From an uncultured Burkholderiales bacterium (GTDB lineage Bacteria > Pseudomonadota > Gammaproteobacteria > Burkholderiales > Burkholderiaceae_C): 44,565 bases of DNA. The stretch's first letter is position 1, and every line of letters starts with the position of its first letter. Below are positions 36,100 through 44,565 of this stretch, one piece after another. The notes under the pieces were generated by a model. It made no database searches, was not told the origin of the DNA, and worked only from the letters and a program-made list of their open reading frames with translations. Location of the stretch: the NCBI GenBank assembly GCA_903935585.1, contig CAIZSE010000149.1, forward strand, positions 1 to 44,565. Direction: 5' to 3'. Made by a program: the position numbers and the translations under genes.

Positions 36100-36121
36100 T
36101 GCGGCTCATGGAGAAACCAGG

Positions 36122-36523
36122 ATGAATGCCCAACGCATCGACAAATGGCTCTGGGCCGCACGTTTCTTCAAGACCCGGAGCATCGCCAGCGATGAAATCG
36201 GCAAAAACCGCGTGCAGGTCAATGGCCTGGATGCAAAAGCCTCGCGTGAGGTCAAGGCGGGCGACACGGTGCGCTTGCGGCAAGGCGCGGTCGAGCGAAC
36301 GGTGCTGGTGCAGGGCCTGAGCGGGGTGCGGGGTCCGGCCACAGCGGCCCAGTTGCTTTACGAAGAAACCCCTGAAAGTATCCTGGCGCGCCAAAAAGCA
36401 GCCGAGATGCACCGCTTGGCCCGCGAGCCCGCCCTCAGCATTGAGCAGGGCCGGCCCACCAAGCGTGACCGCAGGCTCATTCAGCGTGCATGGGATGACC
36501 GATGGGGTGCCGGGATCGATTGA
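36122..36523 (+). CDS. hslR: S4-domain RNA-binding heat-shock protein Hsp15
   Basis: This 133-residue protein starts RIDKWLWAARFFKTRS, the typical S4-domain entry of Hsp15, followed by KNRVQVNG and the basic C-terminal tail TKRDRRLIQRAW. Hsp15 binds the 50S subunit that carries a stranded peptidyl-tRNA after chain breakage and helps recycle it. The start follows GGAGAAACCAGG. It overlaps nothing and begins 22 bases after the epimerase stop. Confidence 0.93.
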   Translation: MNAQRIDKWLWAARFFKTRSIASDEIGKNRVQVNGLDAKASREVKAGDTVRLRQGAVERTVLVQGLSGVRGPATAAQLLYEETPESILARQKAAEMHRLAREPALSIEQGRPTKRDRRLIQRAWDDRWGAGID

Positions 36524-36569
36524 GGCGCCCCCAAAGCAGCCAAAGGATCAGGCATCCACAGGCTGTGTC

Positions 36570-37703
36570 TCAAACCACCTTGATCTTGCCCGCCGCATCC
36601 CTGGCACGCTGCAATGCGTTGGGCCCTTTGGCCAAGGCCACGGCCATGCGGCGGTAAGGCCGTGTGCTGGGTTTGCCGAAAATGCGAACGTCGACACCCG
36701 GTTCGGACAAAGCGTCTGGTACGCCCGTAAATTGCGGATGGGCGCCTTCCTTGTCGGCCAGCACCACGGCGCTGGCGCCTTCCACGCAGTCGATCTGTGG
36801 AATCGGCAGACCCAAAATGGCGCGGGCGTGCAAATCAAACTCACTCAGATTCTGGCTGACCAGTGTGACCATGCCGGTGTCGTGTGGGCGAGGACTCAAT
36901 TCGCTGAAGATGACCTCGTCTTTTGTGACGAAAAATTCCACACCAAACAGGCCCGCTCCACCCAAATCGGTGGTGACTTTTTCGGCCATGTCTTGCGCAA
37001 CCTTCAGATGGTCTGGTTTCATGGCTTGTGGCTGCCAGCTGTACTGGTAGTCACCACGCTCCTGCACGTGGCCGATGGGCTCGCAAAACAGTGTGGGGCC
37101 TTTGCGCTGGCGCACGGTGAGCAGGGTGATCTCAAACTCGAAGTGGATGAACTCTTCGACAATGACTTTCTGCCGGTCGCCGCGCATGCCCGCACAGGCG
37201 AATTCCCAGCAGTGCTGGATGTCGGCAGGTGTTTTGGCCACACTCTGGCCTTTGCCCGATGAACTCATCACCGGTTTGATGACGACCGGAAAGCCGATGT
37301 CTGTGGCCTTGGTCAACAGATCAGCAGCCGATTCGGCATAGTTGAATTTGGCGGTGCGCACGCCCAGCCCCACGGCCACGTCGCGGATGCGGTCACGGTT
37401 CATGGTCAGGTTGGCAGCGCGGGCGCTGGGGATCACTTCAAAGCCTTCTTTTTCCACCTCCAGCAACACTTCGGTGCGGATGGCTTCGATCTCGGGGACG
37501 ATCAAGTCAGGCTGGTATTTGGCAATGGCGGCTCGCAGGGACGTTTCGTCGAGCATGCTGAAGACGCAGTATTCGTCAGCCACCTGCATGGCGGGTGCGC
37601 CTGCATAGCTGTCGCAGGCGATCACGTGACATCCCAGACGCTTGACACTGATGACAAATTCTTTGCCAAGTTCACCGGACCCCAAAAGGAGAATTTTTTT
37701 CAT
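36570..37703 (-). CDS. purT: Formate-dependent phosphoribosylglycinamide formyltransferase
   Basis: This 377-residue ATP-grasp enzyme makes formyl-GAR from GAR, formate and ATP, bypassing folate. The order is an N-terminal pre-ATP-grasp Rossmann part ([12 protein letters not shown]), the substrate and ATP loops [16 protein letters not shown], then [23 protein letters not shown], which is characteristic of PurT over PurK. The length is slightly shorter than in E. coli (392). The ribosome site AAGGAG lies before the ATG. It is separated from the upstream serine-hydrolase gene by 66 bases, and encodes a second route to formyl-GAR besides PurN at 19245. Confidence 0.96.
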   Translation of the reverse strand: MKKILLLGSGELGKEFVISVKRLGCHVIACDSYAGAPAMQVADEYCVFSMLDETSLRAAIAKYQPDLIVPEIEAIRTEVLLEVEKEGFEVIPSARAANLTMNRDRIRDVAVGLGVRTAKFNYAESAADLLTKATDIGFPVVIKPVMSSSGKGQSVAKTPADIQHCWEFACAGMRGDRQKVIVEEFIHFEFEITLLTVRQRKGPTLFCEPIGHVQERGDYQYSWQPQAMKPDHLKVAQDMAEKVTTDLGGAGLFGVEFFVTKDEVIFSELSPRPHDTGMVTLVSQNLSEFDLHARAILGLPIPQIDCVEGASAVVLADKEGAHPQFTGVPDALSEPGVDVRIFGKPSTRPYRRMAVALAKGPNALQRARDAAGKIKVV

Positions 37704-37769
37704 GTCGTTGGATGGGAGTTTGATTTTTTAAAACGGAGTTGGGCTGGCTCAATGCGGAATGTCGGGTGC

Positions 37770-39044
37770 TCAATACCTGTCGGTGTTGCCACCAAGCGAC
37801 TGCAACACACCAAGCCAAAACGAGCCTCTTTCTGCATACGCGTCAGGATCGAGGGCGCCACTGGCACCCGCATAAACGGCAGTTTGCACCATCACGATGC
37901 CGGTTGACGGCTGTACAAAAACGGTTTGGCCATGGATGCCTTGCATGCCAAAGCTGCGCTCTTTTTGGGGCAGTAGCCAGAACTGGTAGCCATACCCCAG
38001 AGAAGGCGTGGCCCGGTAAGGCTTGAAGGCATCAGGTTGGCGCGCTGCGTCGGTGGCGTCCAGTAAATACTCTTTGGGGATGACTTGCTGATCACCCACC
38101 TTTCCGTCCTTTGCCAGTAAATGGCCCAAACGCCCCCAGTCGCGCAAAGCGGCATTGAAACAAAAATAAGCCCCTTCCTGACGGTCTTTGGCAGTGCACC
38201 AAAAGGCATCTTGTTCTGCACCGATGGGTTTCCAAAGCCACTCGGATGTCAGCTCGGCCATGGTTTTGCCTGCAGCAGCTGTCAGAACTCGGCCCAACAC
38301 CTCGGTTTCTGCACTGGCATAAATGAATTTTTCGCCTGTGGGGCTGTGCCGGTCTGTGATGCTGCGCAGCATGGTGCTGACCGGCGGATTGCCCGTGGCC
38401 ACACTCCGTGAAAGTCTGGCCACATCGTCCTGGCCGTCATAGCGCTCGGTGAACCGAAGGCCGGAACTCATGCGCAGTAAATGGCGAATCGAAGTTTGGC
38501 CGTAGGGGCTGTCAGCCAGATCTTTGGCGTAGAAACCGGCTTGATCGTCAATCGATTTGATGACTCCCCGCGACACGGCGCTGCCGATCAAAAGCGAGGT
38601 AACGCTTTTGGCCATTGAAAAGGACAGGAATCGCGCTTGGTCGGTGCGACCATAACGGTAACGTTCAGCGATGATTTCGCCGTTTTTCAGAATCAGCAGG
38701 CCGGTGATGCGTCGGCGATCAAGGTAGTCGTCCAGGCTGTAGCCCATGTTCCTGTGGCGGTATCGGATGTCCACCGATTGGGCGGCTTTGGGCAAAGGTT
38801 GGACGCTGTCACCTTTGCTGACCTGGTGAGTCGACGCGCCAGGCACTTTGTCCAGGGCTGACCAGGAACCGACCCGCTGCGTCATTTGCATGACGCCACC
38901 GCCTGTACTGATGGGGTAGCCCAAGCTTTTGCCCAAGGCTTCCTCGTCGGGCTCTGCATGCGCCAATGGAAAAAACATGGACACGATCAGAACCAACCCA
39001 CAGCAGCAGCGTGCAAAAAATCTTCTCAGGATTGGCATGGCCAT
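37770..39044 (-). CDS. Secreted serine hydrolase, beta-lactamase / class C fold
   Basis: This 424-residue protein carries an N-terminal Sec-type signal (ending PLAHA) and a serine beta-lactamase-like domain. The nucleophile motif SxxK is SMAK with Ser143 and Lys146, the second motif is YAS (in KFIYASAETEVLG), and HGQTVF replaces the KTG triad. This pattern resembles 6-aminohexanoate-dimer hydrolases and EstB-type esterases rather than a drug-hydrolysing enzyme. The ATG at 39044 lies five bases after the adenosine kinase stop, so it is probably cotranscribed with it. A TTG nine bases earlier is an alternative. Substrate unknown; antibiotic resistance should not be assumed. Confidence 0.87.
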   Translation of the reverse strand: MAMPILRRFFARCCCGLVLIVSMFFPLAHAEPDEEALGKSLGYPISTGGGVMQMTQRVGSWSALDKVPGASTHQVSKGDSVQPLPKAAQSVDIRYRHRNMGYSLDDYLDRRRITGLLILKNGEIIAERYRYGRTDQARFLSFSMAKSVTSLLIGSAVSRGVIKSIDDQAGFYAKDLADSPYGQTSIRHLLRMSSGLRFTERYDGQDDVARLSRSVATGNPPVSTMLRSITDRHSPTGEKFIYASAETEVLGRVLTAAAGKTMAELTSEWLWKPIGAEQDAFWCTAKDRQEGAYFCFNAALRDWGRLGHLLAKDGKVGDQQVIPKEYLLDATDAARQPDAFKPYRATPSLGYGYQFWLLPQKERSFGMQGIHGQTVFVQPSTGIVMVQTAVYAGASGALDPDAYAERGSFWLGVLQSLGGNTDRY

Positions 39045-39049
39045 GTTCT

Positions 39050-40048
39050 TCAAGCGTTTTTGAATTCGGTGTGAAGCCTGCCCATTTCAGCTGCTGTCAA
39101 ACGGTTGCCGTGCTGGCTGACCACGGCTGCTGCTGTCCGGTTGGCCAGCGCAGCTGCCTCAATGGGTGTGTGGCCATGGGTGATGGCGTACAGGAAGGTG
39201 CCAGCAAACATGTCGCCGGCGCCGTTGGTGTCAATGGCTTTGGTGGGGACCGCAGGCACATCGGTGCGGTTTTGGCCTTGAATGACGATGCAGCCTTTGG
39301 GGCCACGGGTCAGGCACACGGTTTTGGCCAAGAGTGACAGTTGGCCGATGATGGTGTCCAGGTCGGTGGTGCCGCACCAGGTTTGGGCTTCTTCTTCGTT
39401 GGCAAACAAATAGTCGAGGCCATCACCGACCATGGCATCGAGACCCGCCTTGCAGAAATTGATCATACTGACATCGCTGAGAGTGAGCGCTGTGGCCACT
39501 TGGTGGTCCTTGGCGATCTGGCGGCCCTGAACCGCGGCCTCCAGCCCGCTTGGCGATGCGGCCAGATAGCCTTCCATGTAATAAATCCTGGATTTGGCGA
39601 TGTCTTGCGGGTGCAGGGCCTTGCTGTCGAGCTGCGAGGTGGCGCCCAGAAAGGTGCACATGCTTCGTTCGGCATCTGGCGTGACCAGCACCATGCAGCT
39701 GCCAGTTTGGCCTTCGGTGGGCCGGGTGTGGGTCAGGTTGGTGGCGACATCGTTGGCCTGCAGGTCTTGCGTATAGAACGCACCCAGTTCGTCATCGGCG
39801 ACGCGGCAAGAGTAAAACGCTTTGCCACCCAACTGGGCCAGGGCCACCACGGTGTTGCCGGCAGAGCCGCCGCCCGTGCGGCGGGCATGCAGGCCTTGCA
39901 CATGGGAGAGCAGTTCTGCGCGTTGGGGCATGTCGATCAGCGTCATGTGCCGCTTGCTCACACCCATGGTGTTCAGCAAGGCATCAGAAACTTCGTATTC
40001 GGTATCGACCAGGGCGTTGCCGATGGCGTAAAGGTGGTAATGAGACAT
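39050..40048 (-). CDS. Adenosine kinase, PfkB family
   Basis: This 332-residue carbohydrate/nucleoside kinase of the PfkB family has the N-terminal GGGSAGNTVVALAQLGG motif (substrate glycine pair) and the C-terminal DTNGAGDMFAGTF, with catalytic Asp279. The overall layout matches bacterial adenosine kinase-like members, but the sugar or nucleoside substrate cannot be proved. It starts the adenosine kinase-serine hydrolase pair. An apparently intact length and clear start suggest it is functional. Confidence 0.9.
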   Translation of the reverse strand: MSHYHLYAIGNALVDTEYEVSDALLNTMGVSKRHMTLIDMPQRAELLSHVQGLHARRTGGGSAGNTVVALAQLGGKAFYSCRVADDELGAFYTQDLQANDVATNLTHTRPTEGQTGSCMVLVTPDAERSMCTFLGATSQLDSKALHPQDIAKSRIYYMEGYLAASPSGLEAAVQGRQIAKDHQVATALTLSDVSMINFCKAGLDAMVGDGLDYLFANEEEAQTWCGTTDLDTIIGQLSLLAKTVCLTRGPKGCIVIQGQNRTDVPAVPTKAIDTNGAGDMFAGTFLYAITHGHTPIEAAALANRTAAAVVSQHGNRLTAAEMGRLHTEFKNA

Positions 40049-40168
40049 GGCCGTTATGGGTGATCAAAGAACAAGAGTTTAGCGGTTGCGCCCCTGAAGC
40101 CAGGCCCAAATTGGCTGTGAATGTGGACCACTTGAGTTGTGACACTCGCAGCGGGCAAATTTCTGCCA

Positions 40169-40840
40169 TCACATCAAGCCCTGCTCAGCCATGGAAAAAG
40201 CCTGCCCTTGCCCCACGATGATGTGGTCCAGCACGCGCACATCGACCAGTGCCAGCGAGGCTTTCAAGGTCTGGGTAAGGTGCTCATCGGCGCGGCTCGG
40301 TTGTACCGAGCCGCTGGGGTGGTTGTGCGAGAGCACCACGGCGGCGGCCTGGTGGTGCAGGGCGCGCATGACGACTTCCCGGGGGTAGACGCTGGTTTGG
40401 CTGAGAGTGCCCCTAAAAAGCTCTTCCATGGCCAACATCCGGTTTTGGTTGTCTAAAAACAGCACGGCGAAGACCTCATGGTTTTTGTGGGCCAGTTGCA
40501 ATTGCAGGTAATGCTTGACGGCGTCAGGCGTGTGGAAGGCCTCGCGTTCTTTAAGGCGTTGGCTCAGTGCCCTGCGGGCCACTTCGAACACGGCCAGCAG
40601 TTCGGCTTGCTTGGCGGGCCCCAGGCCTTTGACCAATCGCAGCGATGCAGTGGTAGCGTGCAAAAGCCCTGCGATACCCCCCGAAGCCAGTAATTCCTCA
40701 GACAACTGGAAGACGTTTTTGCCCGCCATGCCCGTGCGCAGCAAGATGGCCAGCAACTCGACATCGCTCAGCGCTTGTGGGCCTCTGGCAAGCAATTTTT
40801 CGCGCGGGCGCGCACCGACAGGCAAGTCCTTGATGCTCAT
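40169..40840 (-). CDS. radC: RadC family (JAMM-domain) protein
   Basis: This 223-residue protein has an N-terminal helix-hairpin-helix part ([20 protein letters not shown]) and a C-terminal JAMM/MPN+ metal site HNHPSG (172-177) followed by SRADEHLT with Asp185. The first lines, [33 protein letters not shown], are the RadC signature. Its molecular role is unresolved despite its old link to repair. It is divergent from fkpB, with a TACAAT box for the other strand at 40911-40916. Confidence 0.95.
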   Translation of the reverse strand: MSIKDLPVGARPREKLLARGPQALSDVELLAILLRTGMAGKNVFQLSEELLASGGIAGLLHATTASLRLVKGLGPAKQAELLAVFEVARRALSQRLKEREAFHTPDAVKHYLQLQLAHKNHEVFAVLFLDNQNRMLAMEELFRGTLSQTSVYPREVVMRALHHQAAAVVLSHNHPSGSVQPSRADEHLTQTLKASLALVDVRVLDHIIVGQGQAFSMAEQGLM

Positions 40841-40969
40841 TTGATGCCCCTCCCTGGAGCAGCCTTCGGTCCTGTTTGCCCCTTTTGCGGAGCGGGTTGG
40901 CCGGGCTTTTTACAATAGTGCCTTCTTTATGCCTGTTTGGCCGCATTTGCGGCATTCCAGAAAACCCTT

Positions 40970-41413
40970 ATGTCCATTGTCGAACCCGGCTCTTTTTTGA
41001 CACTTCACTACCGTCTGGCGGGCCCGCAAGGCGACATCATCAACACGTTCAACGAAAAACCGGCCACTTTGTCTCTTGGTGCGGGCACCTTGACGCCTGC
41101 CTTGGAGCAGCGTTTGCTGGGCTTGGCCGAGGGAGCAAGCGTGGTAATGGAGATTCCTGCAGGAGAAGCCTTCGGTGATCACAATCCGGACATGCACCAA
41201 TGGGTGGCGCGCAAGCTGCTCAATGAGTTGGGCGATCCGATGGAAAAATATGCGGCGGGTGATGTGGTGCAATTTCCCACGCCCGATGGGTTGGGTGCTT
41301 ATGCTGGCACGGTGTTGCAAGTCAACAGCGAGGGGGCGGTGTTGTTTGACTTCAACCACCCCCTGGCGGGCCAACCTGTGACTTTTGAGGTTGAACTGAT
41401 TGGGGTAATCTGA
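40970..41413 (+). CDS. fkpB: FKBP-type peptidyl-prolyl isomerase, SlpA/FkpB-like
   Basis: This 147-residue FKBP-type proline isomerase contains the inserted-flap domain typical of SlyD/SlpA: FKBP strands ([20 protein letters not shown]), then the flap ([34 protein letters not shown]), then [18 protein letters not shown]. No histidine-rich SlyD tail is present. ATG 40970 gives the compact length. The stop overlaps the ispH start by one base (TGATG), and fkpB-ispH is a conserved pair. A TACAAT box lies about 54 bases upstream of the start. Confidence 0.95.
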   Translation: MSIVEPGSFLTLHYRLAGPQGDIINTFNEKPATLSLGAGTLTPALEQRLLGLAEGASVVMEIPAGEAFGDHNPDMHQWVARKLLNELGDPMEKYAAGDVVQFPTPDGLGAYAGTVLQVNSEGAVLFDFNHPLAGQPVTFEVELIGVI

Positions 41414-42342
41414 TGACGTCTGAAGTTCTTTTGGCCGAACCCCGTGGCTTTTGCGCTGGGGTGGACCGTGCGATTGAAATCGTTGAGCATGCGCTGGCCA
41501 AGTATGGCAAACCTATTTATGTGCGCCATGAAATCGTGCACAACACCTATGTCGTCAATGACCTCAAGAAAAAGGGTGCGATTTTCATCGAAGAATTGTC
41601 CGACGTGCCACCGGGGGCGACGCTGATTTTCAGCGCGCATGGCGTGAGTCGGGCAACGCATGACGAAGCCAAGGCGCGAGGATTTCGCATCTTTGACGCG
41701 ACCTGTCCCCTGGTGACCAAGGTGCATGTCGAACTGGCCAAGCTGCACAAAGAGGGCTACGAGTTCATCATGATCGGCCACAAGGGCCACCCGGAGGTGG
41801 AGGGCACCATTGGTCAATTGGACAGCGGCATCCATCTGGTTGAAGACATTGACGACGTAGCCAAAGTGCAACCTGCCCAGACCGCGTTGCTGGGTGTGGT
41901 GACGCAGACTACCTTGAGCGTGGATGATGCAGCCGGCATCATGGCTGCGATCAAAGCGCGCTTTCCGCAGGTGCGAGAACCCAAGCAGCAAGACATTTGT
42001 TATGCCACCCAAAATCGGCAAGATGCTGTCAAGTTGATGAGCCCGCTGGTGGATGTGGTGATTGTGGTGGGTAGCCCGACGAGCTCCAACAGCAACCGTT
42101 TGCGCGAGTTGGCCGATCGCCTGGGTAAGCCCGCTTACATGGTGGACAGCGCGGTTGACCTGAAGCCGACCTGGTTTGAAGGGGTGCAAAAAGTGGGTCT
42201 TACTGCCGGTGCTTCTGCCCCGGATGTGCTGGTGCAAGAGGTGATCCAGCGCCTGCGTGGGATGGGCGTTGTGTCGGTGCGGACATTGGACGGCATTCAG
42301 GAGACGATCAAGTTCCCTTTGCCTAAAGGCTTGAGGCGCTGA
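41413..42342 (+). CDS. ispH: 4-hydroxy-3-methylbut-2-enyl diphosphate reductase
   Basis: This 309-residue [4Fe-4S] enzyme is the last step of the MEP isoprenoid pathway, making IPP and DMAPP. The cluster cysteines are Cys14 ([11 protein letters not shown]), Cys98 ([11 protein letters not shown]) and Cys196 (ICYATQNRQ). The length equals the family norm. The start overlaps the fkpB stop by one base, consistent with translational coupling. Confidence 0.98.
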   Translation: MTSEVLLAEPRGFCAGVDRAIEIVEHALAKYGKPIYVRHEIVHNTYVVNDLKKKGAIFIEELSDVPPGATLIFSAHGVSRATHDEAKARGFRIFDATCPLVTKVHVELAKLHKEGYEFIMIGHKGHPEVEGTIGQLDSGIHLVEDIDDVAKVQPAQTALLGVVTQTTLSVDDAAGIMAAIKARFPQVREPKQQDICYATQNRQDAVKLMSPLVDVVIVVGSPTSSNSNRLRELADRLGKPAYMVDSAVDLKPTWFEGVQKVGLTAGASAPDVLVQEVIQRLRGMGVVSVRTLDGIQETIKFPLPKGLRR

Positions 42343-42348
42343 TTTTCA

Positions 42349-42388
42349 GGCCAGACTTCGGCCCGAGAAGTCGGCCCGGCCCCTGGCC
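42349..42388 (+). other. Possible hairpin after ispH
   Basis: GGCCAG/CTGGCC encloses the inner stem GACTTC/GAAGTC. No true T tract follows, so it could be a weak Rho-dependent or pause site, or chance. Confidence 0.3.
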
Positions 42389-42398
42389 TTCTTGATGA

Positions 42399-43754
<1,356 letters not shown>

Positions 43755-43915
43755 ATTCCTTCTTGAACCAGAACAGGATTTTTTGAACCTCATGCGATCC
43801 GTGTTTTGGCATCACTGGTGAGCAGCAAATTGGCCTGCTGCGCTGCAGTGTTTAGTGACCATGGCGCCGTGCAATGCGGAGAATGAGGGGCCAAGAAACC
43901 TTGAGGGGGCTCTGT

Positions 43916-43921
43916 TAGAAT
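43916..43921 (+). promoter_or_regulatory. -10-like box before tRNA-Ser
   Basis: TAGAAT lies 20 bases before the tRNA gene, placing a start near 43928. No good -35 box is visible at 16-18 bases upstream, so the tRNA might instead be read from serS. Confidence 0.35.
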
Positions 43922-43941
43922 CCAAGCTTCGACGAAACCCA

Positions 43942-44031
43942 GGAGGGGTGGCAGAGTGGTCGAATGTACCTGACTCGAAATCAGGCGTAGTGGCAACACT
44001 ACCGAGGGTTCGAATCCCTCCTCCTCCGCCA
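43942..44031 (+). tRNA. tRNA-Ser (anticodon CGA)
   Basis: A full class II cloverleaf is present: acceptor GGAGGGG/CTCCTCC (one G-U), anticodon stem CCTGA/TCAGG with loop CTCGAAA (anticodon CGA at 43976-43978), a long variable arm (GTAGTGGCAACACTAC), T arm GAGGG-TTCGAAT-CCCTC, discriminator G and encoded CCA. It reads UCG codons and is placed just after serS. Confidence 0.97.
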
Positions 44032-44102
44032 AGACTATTTCGAACTGATTCCAAGTCGTTCGAACAATTTACAACCCGTTCGGGGCCTCCTTGGGTGCGC
44101 TC

Positions 44103-44390
44103 CTAGAGCACTTTCCGGATCAGACAGGCTTCTTCATAGGCCTCAATGTCTTTGAGCCGGTATAGCACTTTCCCCACGATCTTCAAGTACTGCGGGCCCT
44201 CGCCGACGGTGCGCCAGCGCTGAAGGCGTGCGACTGAACACACCCAACGATCGGCAAGCATTATTTCGGTCAGGAGTTGGCGGGCAGGTTCGGCCGGGAC
44301 CTCAGGAACCAGGAGTTTGAGCTCGGGCTTGCGTTCTCTGGCAGCGGTTTTGGCAATGCCACTGGACAGAGCGTCCAGCACGTCACCCAT
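44103..44390 (-). CDS. HTH-domain protein, excisionase/AlpA-like
   Basis: This 95-residue protein has a C-terminal winged-helix-like domain: SVARLQRWRTVGEGPQYLKI (52-71), then VGKVLYRLKDIEAYEEACL (72-90). This matches the pattern of excisionase-type or AlpA-like regulators (x-L-x-R-WR-x-x-G-x-GP-x-x-x-K...V-x-Y-x-x-x-DIEA). Such proteins regulate phage or genomic-island integration and excision. The N-terminal 40 residues are charged and unassigned. The gene starts 57 bases after the end of another minus-strand gene. It lies 71 bases past the tRNA-Ser 3' end. Confidence 0.75.
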   Translation of the reverse strand: MGDVLDALSSGIAKTAARERKPELKLLVPEVPAEPARQLLTEIMLADRWVCSVARLQRWRTVGEGPQYLKIVGKVLYRLKDIEAYEEACLIRKVL

Positions 44391-44447
44391 TTTTTCAGCC
44401 CGTGGGTTCGAGGATGAGGTGTTGTTATTGCTCCGGCCCTTTGAAGT

Positions 44448-44565
44448 TTAAGCTGCATAGCGAACCCGACGGTCCTGGAAGTAACCAATAACCCGCTCGG
44501 GTGTTTTCTCCAACATCGACATATGTTCGTTGGCAGCTTCTCGTAATTTGGCCTTGGTTCGCACT
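44448..44565 (-). CDS. Unknown protein, C-terminal part only
   Basis: On the minus strand, an open frame enters from the right edge and ends with a TAA at 44448. Its last 39 residues contain VRTKAKLREAANEHMSMLEK and end GYFQDRRVRYAA. They are basic and helical. I do not recognise the family. It is followed by the HTH gene on the same strand and is presumably part of the same inserted element. Confidence 0.5.
   Translation of the reverse strand, partial: VRTKAKLREAANEHMSMLEKTPERVIGYFQDRRVRYAA

Noticed and set aside
37770..39044. Beta-lactamase resistance gene
   Set aside because: The SxxK motif is present but the third motif is HGQ rather than KTG, and the second is YAS; this pattern fits esterases and oligomer hydrolases better.

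Overview
The window reads as chromosome of a betaproteobacterium of the order Burkholderiales, most likely family Comamonadaceae (Limnohabitans, Rhodoferax or Polaromonas type). Reasons: GC-rich codon use (roughly 60 % GC by eye), Bug/TctC-type periplasmic binding proteins, a livHMGF operon, paired acyl-CoA dehydrogenases, and housekeeping proteins (IleS, LspA, RibF, FtsK, LolA, RarA, SerS, IspH) that look betaproteobacterial. The family-level call is recognition, not a computed placement. Coding density is high; no stretch longer than about 260 bases lacks a gene.

Layout. 1-6.9 kb: the end of a TctB-like gene, tctA, a terminator, then a close-packed run of Bug/TctC binding protein, gamma-glutamyltransferase, alpha/beta hydrolase and a DMT permease, followed by an atypical SDR. 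6.9-10.2 kb: a second DMT permease (-), a quinone oxidoreductase (+) and a class V aminotransferase (-). 10.3-14.9 kb (-): ribF-ileS-lspA, with a REP-like palindrome between ribF and ileS. 15.1-16.7 kb (+): an HNH nuclease and an exported LigE-type ATP-dependent DNA ligase. 16.8-19.1 kb (-): two adjacent acyl-CoA dehydrogenases. 19.2-22.8 kb: purN, a DUF1653 gene, an RsmB-family rRNA methyltransferase and a fatty-acid desaturase. 23.0-24.7 kb (-): rpmB-rpmG and trxB. 24.8-29.2 kb (+): ftsK-lolA-rarA. 29.4-33.0 kb (+): livHMGF behind a structured leader. 33.0-36.5 kb: an orphan Bug protein and a 2Fe-2S flavin reductase (-), then an NAD-dependent epimerase and an Hsp15 gene (+). 36.6-40.8 kb (-): purT, serine hydrolase, PfkB-type adenosine kinase and radC. 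41.0-43.8 kb (+): fkpB-ispH and serS. 43.9 kb: tRNA-Ser(CGA). Right after the tRNA 3' end lie an excisionase-like HTH gene and the tail of another gene, which looks like the edge of an integrated element.

How the parts fit. Most of the window is core metabolism and cell maintenance: translation (IleS, SerS, tRNA-Ser, L28, L33, rRNA methylation), envelope (LspA, LolA, FtsK), cofactors and purines (RibF, IspH, PurN and PurT, adenosine kinase), and lipid, amino-acid and organic-acid uptake and turnover. No CRISPR array, complete prophage or recognisable defence cassette was seen. The best leads are the structured leader before livH, the mobile-element boundary at tRNA-Ser, the apparently Tat-exported DNA ligase, and the SDR without the YxxxK catalytic pair.
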